Origin: Archangium sp.
GTDB lineage: Bacteria > Myxococcota > Myxococcia > Myxococcales > Myxococcaceae
Assembly (NCBI GenBank): GCA_030681645.1
Contig: JAUXRX010000002.1
Coordinates: 1 to 64,000 of the forward strand
Direction: 5' to 3'
Length of the DNA: 64,000 nt
This document shows positions 1-7,114 of this stretch, piece after piece (within the stretch, counting starts at the first letter, position 1; each line of letters begins with the position of its first letter). The position numbers and the translations under genes are program-made. The notes beneath the pieces were generated by a model. That model was not told the origin of the DNA. It searched no databases and saw only the letters and a list, made by a program, of their open reading frames with translations.

Positions 1-121
1 GCCGAGGCAGAGCGACCCAGGTGATGGAGCGCCGCCGGTAGCAGCGGAACGCTGCGCGAGACAGATGGGAGCGAAGCGGACATCTGGCCGAGGCAGAGCG
101 ACCCAGGTGATGGAGCGCCGC
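1..121. repeat. Dispersed repeat family D with a 35-bp direct repeat
   Basis: Bases 1-35 are repeated at 87-121, giving a period of 86. The intervening unit contains AGCGGAACGCTG followed by GCGAGAC, and later GGCCGAGGC. The same order of motifs recurs near the other end of the window (about 60,886-60,980). No coding sequence is supported here; the stretch lies downstream of the yciO-like gene and may continue off the left edge of the window. Confidence 0.7.
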
Positions 122-127
122 GGTGAG

Positions 128-748
128 TCAGGACTCCATCACCAGGATGCCCTTGCCCTGCCGCAGCACTTCGATCTGATCGTCGAGCAACGACACGATC
201 GTCGACGGCTCATCCGGCTGCGGCCCACCGTCGAGGATCAGATCGAGCCGCAGCCCGAGCGCTTCCTTGATCGCCTTCGCGTCAGTGAGCACCGCGCCGT
301 CCATGTCGGTCGCCGAGGTGGTGACGATGGGCCGGCCCAGCTTCGCGGCGATCGCCAGCATCAGCGGCGCCTGCGGAACCCGGATGCCCACCTGCTTCTG
401 CTTGCTCTGCATCATGTCGGGCACCAGCTTCGTCGCCTCGAGCACGAACGTGAACGGACCCGGGGTCAGCTGCCGCATGAAGCGGTAGGCGAAGTTCGAG
501 ACCTTGGCGTAGCGCGCCACGTCCGAGAGATCGGGGCAGAGGATCGCCAGCGGCTTCTTGCGATCGCGGTTCTTCACTCCGTAGAGCCGGTCGATCGCCT
601 TCTTCGAGTTCAGATCGCAGCCGATGCCGTAATAGGTGTCGGTGGGGTAGGCGAGGAGGCCGCCGTCTTCCAGCACCTTCGCCGCTCTCTCAATCGTGCG
701 CGGCTGGGGGTGGACCGGATCGACCTCGACGATGGGTGCTGACGCCAT
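128..748 (-). CDS. yciO: YciO/Sua5/YrdC-family protein (threonylcarbamoyl-AMP synthase-like)
   Basis: A 206-residue protein of the YrdC/Sua5/YciO fold, which in its best-known members makes threonylcarbamoyl-AMP for the t6A modification of tRNA. The nucleotide-binding N-terminal part carries YPTDTYYGIGC (about residues 35-45) and KPLAILCPD; the central region has LTPGPFTF, and IGVRVP-like and TTSAT segments follow. Length and the FAYRFMRQ-type segment fit the short YciO subgroup (E. coli YciO is 206 residues) better than full-length Sua5, which has an extra C-terminal domain. YciO proteins have weaker or uncertain t6A activity, so the exact reaction is inferred. It is the last gene of a minus-strand operon, 24 bases after the secreted hypothetical gene. 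Confidence 0.88.
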   Translation of the reverse strand: MASAPIVEVDPVHPQPRTIERAAKVLEDGGLLAYPTDTYYGIGCDLNSKKAIDRLYGVKNRDRKKPLAILCPDLSDVARYAKVSNFAYRFMRQLTPGPFTFVLEATKLVPDMMQSKQKQVGIRVPQAPLMLAIAAKLGRPIVTTSATDMDGAVLTDAKAIKEALGLRLDLILDGGPQPDEPSTIVSLLDDQIEVLRQGKGILVMES

Positions 749-772
749 GATGATCGGCTGTACCCGAAGTCC

Positions 773-1453
773 TCAGCGTTTGCAGGACTTCCAAACGGGC
801 AGGAAGGCCTGCTTGTCCGTATCGAGCGTGTAATCGACGAGTTGGCAGCGATCGCCGACCAGCGTGGCCGAGACCGCACCACCCCAATCGGCGTGCATCC
901 GCACCCGCGCCACGCCTTTTCCGTCGAAGAGGATCGTCGAGAGCCGCGGCTTGCACACGTCCGTGCCGCCCTTCTGCACCGAGATCACCGCCGCCGGCTT
1001 GTTCTTCGAGAAGAACCAGAACTCGCCTTCGGTCGCGTCGGCCTTCGCGTCACACCACTTCTTCGGTGGCGCGGTGAGCTCGAGCTTGTAGCCGTCACCG
1101 AGCTCAGCCGCCCCGCAGCTCTGCTTCAGCTCGAAGCGGGAGCTGCTCAACAGCTTCATCACCTCGGCCAGCACCGCCTTGCGGCCGAAGAGCTTCTTTT
1201 CGCTGCCCGGGGAACGGTCGAGCGACTGCTGGAGCTGCTCGAGCGCGCGGCTCGCTCCGCCCAGGAAGCGCATCAGGTAGACGCCCTTCGGCTCGCAGCC
1301 TTCCCACTTCGGGGCGAGCACCTTGTCAGTGTCGGAGCTCCCACCCTTCGGGAGCTCGTCGACCACGTTCCCGATGTGGCCGAAGGGCGCGGAGATTTCG
1401 CCGAGCGGAGGAGGCGGCGGCGGGGCTGCTGCGAGGATCAGGGCGAGGAGCAT
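773..1453 (-). CDS. Secreted hypothetical protein
   Basis: A 226-residue protein of unknown function. It begins with a short hydrophobic segment followed by a run of prolines (MLLALILAAAPPPPPP), which looks like a signal peptide and cleavage region, so export to the periplasm or outer membrane is likely. The mature part holds six cysteines, several spaced as possible disulfide pairs (CEPKG, SCGAAE, WCDAK, DVCKP, RCQLV, SCKR at the C-terminus). No catalytic motif or family is recognised. It lies 12 bases after the alpha/beta hydrolase gene and 24 bases before the yciO-like gene in the same operon. Confidence 0.75.
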   Translation of the reverse strand: MLLALILAAAPPPPPPLGEISAPFGHIGNVVDELPKGGSSDTDKVLAPKWEGCEPKGVYLMRFLGGASRALEQLQQSLDRSPGSEKKLFGRKAVLAEVMKLLSSSRFELKQSCGAAELGDGYKLELTAPPKKWCDAKADATEGEFWFFSKNKPAAVISVQKGGTDVCKPRLSTILFDGKGVARVRMHADWGGAVSATLVGDRCQLVDYTLDTDKQAFLPVWKSCKR

Positions 1454-1465
1454 GGCCCGGCGCTC

Positions 1466-2074
1466 TTAGCAGGGGCCGTGGTCAGCGGAAGCCCTCTCCC
1501 CCTCGGGAGAGGGAGACAGATCCCGGATCCACTTCGCCGCTGCGTCCAGCGTCGCCGACTCCTTCGCTCCGAAGCTGTGGCCGGCTCCCACCACCGGGAA
1601 GACCTCGGCGGTGCCCGAGAACTGGCGGAGCACCTTCATCGGGCCCAGCTCGTCCTTCGTGCCCTGCGCGATCCACGCCGGGCAGGTCAACGCCGCCAAC
1701 GCCTGTTCATCGAGCGGCCGCCTCTTCCCCGGTGGCCTGATCGGAAAACCCAGCAGCACCACCGCGGCCAGCTTGCGCCGCGCGGCCAGGCGAATGGCGA
1801 GCCGGCCTCCGAACGAACGGCCCACGAGGATCAACGGACCTCGCACCGCCGACACCTCTGCTTCGAGCCAGTCCACGTATGCCTCGAGGTCCGGCGTGAG
1901 CTTGAGGCGCGGGGGTGCGCGCCGGAGGCAGGTGAGGTCGCCCCTCGACTCCGCTCGGGGTGAACGGAGGGACTCCGCTCGGGGTGGACCGCCCACGAGG
2001 CGGGCCTCGAGGCGTCTCAGGATCGGCTGATCAGCGCGGCCCTGGAACCCGGGCAACAACACCACCGTCGTCAT
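1466..2074 (-). CDS. Alpha/beta hydrolase (KANL3/Tex30-like) carrying repeat-derived segments
   Basis: A 202-residue alpha/beta hydrolase. It shows the opening strand VVLLPGF, the nucleophile elbow GRSFGG (GxSxG, Ser in the middle), and near the C-terminus GAGHSFG with the catalytic His. The substrate is unknown. The ATG overlaps the stop of the upstream TPR gene (ATGA), so translation is probably coupled. Two stretches are encoded by dispersed repeats: residues about 28-46 (PRAESLRSPRAESRGD) by family C, in a position where a shorter loop is expected, and residues about 188-198 near the end (LSPSPEGERAS) by family A, which appears to have replaced or extended the original C-terminus. Whether the enzyme is still active is open; the motifs themselves are intact. 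Confidence 0.78.
   Translation of the reverse strand: MTTVVLLPGFQGRADQPILRRLEARLVGGPPRAESLRSPRAESRGDLTCLRRAPPRLKLTPDLEAYVDWLEAEVSAVRGPLILVGRSFGGRLAIRLAARRKLAAVVLLGFPIRPPGKRRPLDEQALAALTCPAWIAQGTKDELGPMKVLRQFSGTAEVFPVVGAGHSFGAKESATLDAAAKWIRDLSPSPEGERASADHGPC
1492..1513. repeat. Family A palindromic repeat, partial copy
   Basis: CCCTCTCCC, a short CTCG centre, then GAGAGGG. It corresponds to the right half of the 35-bp family A elements at 11,098 and 17,461. It lies inside the hydrolase reading frame and encodes part of its last residues. Confidence 0.75.
1941..1990. repeat. Family C repeat, one and a half copies
   Basis: Bases 1941-1967 carry the family C sequence CCCCTCGACTCCGCTCGGGG plus TGAACGG. 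A second partial copy, GACTCCGCTCGGGGTG, starts at 1971. The element is in frame inside the alpha/beta hydrolase gene on the opposite strand. Related copies are at 4122, 46,991 and 49,731. Confidence 0.8.
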
Positions 2075-4059
2075 TTCTTCTTCCGCGCGCGCAACAGCGT
2101 CGGCAACACGCCCGTCGGCTCACCCGCGAACGAGAACAACAGCCGCTCGCGGAACTGCTTGAGCCCCTCCCAGTCGATCTCGATGTGGCCGTGCGCCACC
2201 GGATCGCGGAGCGTCTCCTTGCCCCAGGTCACGAAGCGCGCGAACTCGCCCCAGAACCCCGACGGCAGCTCGAAGCTCGAGGTGAGGAACTGGTTGAAGA
2301 TCGAGAGGTACGCCTCCTCGCGCCGCTCCAGCACCCGGCTCACCTCGCCCAGCGACGGGGGCCGCGCCGACTGCTCGCGATCGAGCGACTCGAAGAACCG
2401 GTCCGCGTACTCCACCCGGTTGCCGCGCCGCTCCCGCACGCCGTCCTCGAGGAACCGGCTGCGCAGCTGCCGCTGGTCGAGCCACTGATCGAACGGGTGA
2501 ACGATCAGCTCCACCAGGCTGCGCTCGAAGGCCCCCGAGAAGAGCACCGCCACGGCCGCCGCCGGCAGCTCGGTGTAGAGCGACTTCTGGTAGGTGCGCT
2601 CGGCCACCAGCAACATCTGCCGCAATCGCTCGGGGCACGAGATCTTCCCGAACGCGCGCTCGAGGTTCTCGTTCGACTTCGCCTCGATGTCGCGCTCCCG
2701 TTCCTCGAGCTCGGCGCGCAGGTGCTGCGGGCTCTGCGACACCAGCGCCGCCACCTGCTGCGTGGCGTCCCTCGCCTTCGCCTCGGCCGTCGCCCGCTCG
2801 GCCTTGAGCCGCTCCACCTCGCGCTTGAGCTTGTCCACCTCGGTCTCGCGCACCAGGAAGCGCCGCCGCAGCGCCTCGGCCTCGGCCTTCGCCGCGCCCA
2901 CCCGCTCGTCCGCCGACGCCTCGAGGGCCTGCCGCCAGCCCAGCCGGCGCGCGGTGAGCTCGAGCGCCTTCTTCGCCTCGGGCTCGTCGGGGTCGAGCTC
3001 CAGCGCGCGGCGGAAGTGCGCGTCGGCCTCTTCGAACGCCCCCGCCTCGGCGGCGAGGTGACCGAGATCGACGAACGGCCCCGCCCCCACCCGCACCATC
3101 GACGCCTCGGGCAACGCGCAGGCCGCCTGCAGCTCGACGCGCGCCTCGTCACCCCGCAGCAGCAGCCGCAGCGCCCGGCCCCGCGCAGAGTGGAACTCGA
3201 AGTCCCACGCGCTCTCCTGCACCTTGACCGTCTGCGCGGCCCGGTCGAGCCACTCCATCGCGCGCGCAGGCTCTTTCCGGAGGTTGGCGATCTGCGCGAA
3301 GAGCAGCAGGTCTTCCGCCAGCGGCTCCTGCGCCAGCCGGCGCGCGATGGCCGCGTCGACCTGGTCCTTCTCTCCCGCGAGCTCGCCCGCGTAGGCCATG
3401 TGCGCGACCTGGTGCGGCTGCAGGTGCCCCGCCGCGTCGATCCTGCGCCACGCCTCGAAGGCGCCCTTCGCGTCACCGCGCAGCAGCTTGATGTCGGCCC
3501 GCAGGGCCCGCGCGGTCCACTGGAGAATCGGCGCGGTCTGCGTTCCCTCGATCTGGGCGGCGATGCGATCGGCGTCGTCGAACTGCCCGCGGCGCAGCTT
3601 CACCATCGCCAACACCAACCGGGTGTCGGCGCCGCCGCCCACCAGCATCGCCCGCGCGAGCTGCGCTTCGGCTTCTTCGGCGCGGCCCACGCGGAGCAGC
3701 GCCCCGGCGAACGAGGTCAACACCTGCGGATCGCGCGGCCGTGCCTTGCGCGCCCGGCCCAGGTACTCGATCGCCTTCACCGGCTCGTCCGCGTCGAGGT
3801 ACAGGCAGCCCAGGCGCGCCTCGATCTCGCTGTTGGCGGGGTGCTGCGCGTAGCCCTCTTCGAGCACCACCCGCGCCTCGTCGCGGCGACCCAGCTGGCG
3901 CAACGCCTCACCCAGCAACGAAGGCACCGCGGCCTCGCGGAACTTCGAGTCGGCCACCTCGCGCACCAGCGTCTCGACGGCGGTCCACTCGCCGCGCTCG
4001 GAGTGCAGGCGCGCCTGTTCGAGCTGGGCGATCGCTCTGCGCTTGTTCAGCCCGGACAC
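2071..4059 (-). CDS. TPR / coiled-coil protein with HEPN-like C-terminal domain
   Basis: A 662-residue cytoplasmic protein. Residues about 5-375 are tetratricopeptide repeats, with typical LGxALxxxGRxDEA-like and ALELDPDEPEA helices. Residues about 390-450 form a charged coiled coil (alternating KLKREVERLKAERA). The last 200 residues are a helical domain that ends in an R-D-P-V-A-H motif (R618 to H623). RxxxxH close to a C-terminal helix is the hallmark of HEPN domains, several of which are RNases in toxin-antitoxin and abortive-infection systems; here the assignment is inference from the motif and helical look only. It follows the Rho_N-like gene by 9 bases and overlaps the hydrolase start by four. 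It could equally be a scaffold protein without nuclease activity. Confidence 0.85.
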   Translation of the reverse strand: MSGLNKRRAIAQLEQARLHSERGEWTAVETLVREVADSKFREAAVPSLLGEALRQLGRRDEARVVLEEGYAQHPANSEIEARLGCLYLDADEPVKAIEYLGRARKARPRDPQVLTSFAGALLRVGRAEEAEAQLARAMLVGGGADTRLVLAMVKLRRGQFDDADRIAAQIEGTQTAPILQWTARALRADIKLLRGDAKGAFEAWRRIDAAGHLQPHQVAHMAYAGELAGEKDQVDAAIARRLAQEPLAEDLLLFAQIANLRKEPARAMEWLDRAAQTVKVQESAWDFEFHSARGRALRLLLRGDEARVELQAACALPEASMVRVGAGPFVDLGHLAAEAGAFEEADAHFRRALELDPDEPEAKKALELTARRLGWRQALEASADERVGAAKAEAEALRRRFLVRETEVDKLKREVERLKAERATAEAKARDATQQVAALVSQSPQHLRAELEERERDIEAKSNENLERAFGKISCPERLRQMLLVAERTYQKSLYTELPAAAVAVLFSGAFERSLVELIVHPFDQWLDQRQLRSRFLEDGVRERRGNRVEYADRFFESLDREQSARPPSLGEVSRVLERREEAYLSIFNQFLTSSFELPSGFWGEFARFVTWGKETLRDPVAHGHIEIDWEGLKQFRERLLFSFAGEPTGVLPTLLRARKKK

Positions 4060-4068
4060 CGCGCCACC

Positions 4069-4287
4069 CTACTCTTCCCTGCGTCGAAAGAAGTCGCGCG
4101 TCACGATGGGTTCACTCATGGCCCCTCGACCCTCCTCGGGGTGAACGGGGTCCGGGGCTTCCACCGTGAGAGCGGCGATCAGCTCTTCCCGGGTCTTGAG
4201 GGCCGAGGCCGAAGCCCCGAGCCGCTCCCGGGCGAGCGTCAACAACTCCCGCAGGCTGAGCCCCTTCAGGTCCTCCATGGCGCGCAC
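4069..4287 (-). CDS. Small Rho_N (SAP-like) domain protein
   Basis: A 72-residue protein. Residues about 6-42 match the Rho termination factor N-terminal helix-extended-helix motif (LKGLSLRELLTLARERLG, then TREELIAAL), a nucleic-acid-binding module also found alone or at the start of other myxobacterial proteins. The tail PVHPEEGRGAM (about residues 46-56) is encoded by a family C repeat, and the last residues IVTRDFFRRREE may be the stub of a longer ancestral protein. The start is either the GTG at 4287 or the in-frame ATG at 4278. As the first gene of the minus-strand operon it lies 35 bases from the divergent glycosyltransferase. The function is not known; nucleic-acid binding is inferred from the domain. 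Confidence 0.65.
   Translation of the reverse strand: MRAMEDLKGLSLRELLTLARERLGASASALKTREELIAALTVEAPDPVHPEEGRGAMSEPIVTRDFFRRREE
4122..4148. repeat. Family C repeat
   Basis: CCCCTCGACCCTCCTCGGGG followed by TGAACGG, differing from the 1941 copy at two central bases. It is in frame within the small Rho_N gene on the minus strand. Confidence 0.75.
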
Positions 4288-4322
4288 TTCTCACTGACCG
4301 GGTTGCCGGTCAACGTGCCAAC

Positions 4323-7010
4323 ATGCCGCCCGCCGTGAGCGATCTGCCGCGACTGCTGCTGTGCTGTTTCGACGTCATTCCGGCGCCCACGGCGATCTCG
4401 CGCCGCGTGACTGAGTACCTGAAGGGCCTGTCCGAGCGGTACCAGGTGGTCACCCTCACGGTGAAGACCCCCGATCACACGCACATCGAGCGCTACCACG
4501 GCGCCCGCCTGCTCCGGGTTCCGGTGGGCTCGGGCGATCTCGCCGCGCGGGTGCAGGCGTTCGATCGCGCCGTGCGCCGCCAGCTCGACAGCGAAGAGTA
4601 CGTGATGGTGCACTTCTTCGATCCCTTCGGTGGCTACGCCCTCTGCGAGCGGCGCGCGGAGTTCGGGTACAAGCTCGTCTACGACGCCTGCTCGCTGCCC
4701 TCGGTCGATCTCCCGTTCCTGGTGAGCGCGGAAGAAGCGAACCGCCGCTTCATCGCCAAGGTGCGCCGCCAGGAGCTGTTCTGCCTGATGAACGCCGACG
4801 TGGTGATCGTCGCCAACGAGCTCACCCGCGACTTCGTGGCCAGCCTCGGGGTCACCCGCGAGCAGGTGCAGGTGCTGCCCGCGCCGGTCGATCTCGGCCC
4901 CTACGATCCGAAGGTGATGGGCGTGCCCGACGCCACGCCGATGAAGCTGCTGCACCTGGGCAACCAGAGCAACGCGCAGGACCTGTCCACCCTGCTCGAG
5001 GCGATGCAGCTCGCGCTGCAGACCGTCGACGTGCGCCTCACCATCGTCGGGCCGAAGGACGAAGAGCACCAGGCGCGCCTCGAGGAACAGGTGGCCGCCC
5101 TCAAGCTCACCGGCAAGGTCGACTTCCAACCGCAGGTCGCGCACGACGATCTCCACAAGGTGCTCGCCGCCTGCGACGTGGGCCTGCTCACCCTCGCCGA
5201 CGTCGAGCGGAACAGCCGGGTGGGCTCGCCGCTCTCGCGCCTGGGCGAATACCTCGCAGCCGGCCGCCCGGTGATCGCCGCCGACGTCGCCGCCGCCCGC
5301 GCGCTGCTGCCCGACGACGGGGTGGTGCTCTACCGCCCGCAGGACAAGGCCTCGCTCGCCGACGCCATCGTCTCGCTCGCCACCGAGCCCAATCGCCGGG
5401 TGAAGCTGGGCGCCGCCGCCCGCGCCGCCAGCCTCGATCGCGACGCCGCGAAGGTGCGCGCCGATCTCGTGGCCATCTACGTCGCGCTCAGCGGCACCGG
5501 CGTCCGCGCCGTGGGCGACGCCGACACCACCAACCCCGACGAGGTCACCCAGCTCGGGCGCTCGCTGGGCGCCGAAGACACGCAGAAGCGGAAGGCGAAG
5601 CTGGCGGCCGACGCGTCGCCGGGCACCAACAAGGTGAAGACCGACCCCGCGATGGTCGCGGAAGACACCTCGCCCGAAGGGGCGGCGGGGCTCGATCGCC
5701 CGAGCGTGATGGGCGTGCCGCTGCGCGAGGACGACGAGCCGCCCGTCGTCGTCGGACACCAGGTCAGCGAGGTCGCGGCCGAGCTCGCGCAGGTCTCGAC
5801 CGAGCCGAACGCGCGCCGCTCCACCGAGCCGCCCGTGGTGATGGGCATGCCCATCGCCGAGCCCCCGAGAAACAACCCCGAAGCGCCAACGCCGGGCGAT
5901 CTCGCGGCCGAGCTGGGCGACATCGCGCCCGTCGCCCCGGGCATCGAAGCGCCGACCGTGCCCGTGGCCGACGAGCCGCGCCACCTCGACGACGCGCCGA
6001 AGACGGGCAGCCACCTCTCGCTCGTCCCCGCGTCCGCGACGCCTGACGCCGACGAGCCGATGCCCACCGTGCCCAGCCGCCCCCCCGAGCTCGAGGCCCC
6101 TCCCGCCCCTGCCCCGTCACCCGCGCCCCGGCCGGACTCCGCCCGCCCGGCGGCTTCTCCCGCTCCTTCCCCGGGGTTCTTCATTCCGCCGCTCCAGATG
6201 CCCCCGCCGCCCACCGCGAGCCCGCCCGAGGCGCCCAGGACCACGAGCTCGCAGGAGCTGCCCCGAGCCACGAGCTCGCCGGAGGCCCCTCGAACCGCGA
6301 GCTCGCCCTCGGGCTTGACCTCCCCGCCACCGCTGCCGAAGGCGGCCGGGGCACCGAAGGAGACGGGCGGCGTGCCGCTGCTCACCGTGCCGCCCCTGCC
6401 GGTGAAGTCGAGCCCCTCGGGCACGTTCGCCACCTTCACGCCGGGCACCACGCACCCTCCGAAGTCGAGCCCGTCGGGCTCGTTCGCGATGCTCACGCCG
6501 CCCTCGGCGAACCCGCTGCCGCCTCCTCCGCCACCGAAGGCGACCACCTCGGGCACCTTCGCCACCTTCACCCCGCCGTCCGCGCCGCCGAAGCCGGGCA
6601 GCCCGAGCGCGTTCCCGCCCTTCACGCCGTCGCCCGAGGTGATCGCAGCGACGATGGCCCCGCCCCGCCCGAAGGACGGCACCGGGCTCTTCCCCGAGCC
6701 GCCCTCGGTGCCCGGCCCCGAGGAGATCAACGAGAGCGAGATCGAAGAGGTCACCGACGGCGAGGGCCCCGAAGAAGTGGGCCCCGACGAGATCGAGGAC
6801 GTGCCCGAGACCGAGGGGGCTCCCTCCGCGGTCGAGGAGACCGCGATGGCCTCGGAGGAGTCGGTGACGACCGTCGACACCGACGCCTCGCCGCCCCCCT
6901 CGGCCATCGATCCCTGGCTCGCCCAGCTCGTCCACGGCTACTGCCCGCCTGAGTCCGGGCTGTTCGAGCGCCACACACCTCCGACCACCATGCCGGGGCG
7001 CGATACCTGA
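4323..7010 (+). CDS. GT4-type glycosyltransferase with long disordered C-terminal tail
   Basis: An 895-residue protein. Residues about 8-390 form a GT-B fold glycosyltransferase of family 4 type: the N-terminal domain has SRRVTEYLKGLSERY, and the C-terminal domain has KLLHLGNQSNAQDL, LTIVGPKDE, VGLLTLADVERNS and RLGEYLAAGRPVIA, the usual nucleotide-sugar side. Acceptor and donor are unknown. Residues about 392-895 are low-complexity, rich in proline, serine and acidic residues. The tail repeats two patterns: VMGVP / VVMGMP near DEPPVV segments (about residues 460-520), and SSPSGTFATFTP-like units at about 694, 714, 739 and 759. An acidic block around 800-835 follows. Such tails usually act as docking platforms. 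The gene ends 104 bases before aglZ, so a link to motility or cell-surface polysaccharide is plausible but unproven. Confidence 0.85.
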   Translation: MPPAVSDLPRLLLCCFDVIPAPTAISRRVTEYLKGLSERYQVVTLTVKTPDHTHIERYHGARLLRVPVGSGDLAARVQAFDRAVRRQLDSEEYVMVHFFDPFGGYALCERRAEFGYKLVYDACSLPSVDLPFLVSAEEANRRFIAKVRRQELFCLMNADVVIVANELTRDFVASLGVTREQVQVLPAPVDLGPYDPKVMGVPDATPMKLLHLGNQSNAQDLSTLLEAMQLALQTVDVRLTIVGPKDEEHQARLEEQVAALKLTGKVDFQPQVAHDDLHKVLAACDVGLLTLADVERNSRVGSPLSRLGEYLAAGRPVIAADVAAARALLPDDGVVLYRPQDKASLADAIVSLATEPNRRVKLGAAARAASLDRDAAKVRADLVAIYVALSGTGVRAVGDADTTNPDEVTQLGRSLGAEDTQKRKAKLAADASPGTNKVKTDPAMVAEDTSPEGAAGLDRPSVMGVPLREDDEPPVVVGHQVSEVAAELAQVSTEPNARRSTEPPVVMGMPIAEPPRNNPEAPTPGDLAAELGDIAPVAPGIEAPTVPVADEPRHLDDAPKTGSHLSLVPASATPDADEPMPTVPSRPPELEAPPAPAPSPAPRPDSARPAASPAPSPGFFIPPLQMPPPPTASPPEAPRTTSSQELPRATSSPEAPRTASSPSGLTSPPPLPKAAGAPKETGGVPLLTVPPLPVKSSPSGTFATFTPGTTHPPKSSPSGSFAMLTPPSANPLPPPPPPKATTSGTFATFTPPSAPPKPGSPSAFPPFTPSPEVIAATMAPPRPKDGTGLFPEPPSVPGPEEINESEIEEVTDGEGPEEVGPDEIEDVPETEGAPSAVEETAMASEESVTTVDTDASPPPSAIDPWLAQLVHGYCPPESGLFERHTPPTTMPGRDT

Positions 7011-7114
7011 GTCCGGGCCGCGTCCGCTGATCAGCTGAGTCAAGCGATCATGGCGGTTTACCGGCCCCCGCGCCCGTAGCAGACTACCCGCTCCCACCGC
7101 TCAGCAGAGGTTCC

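Noticed and set aside
1..121. CRISPR-like repeats
   Set aside because: Only two exact copies of 35 bp with a single 51-bp spacer, related to repeats elsewhere in the window; no cas genes nearby.
1960..4338. 792-residue plus-strand frame
   Set aside because: Arg/Leu-rich shadow of the TPR-HEPN gene on the other strand; no family features.
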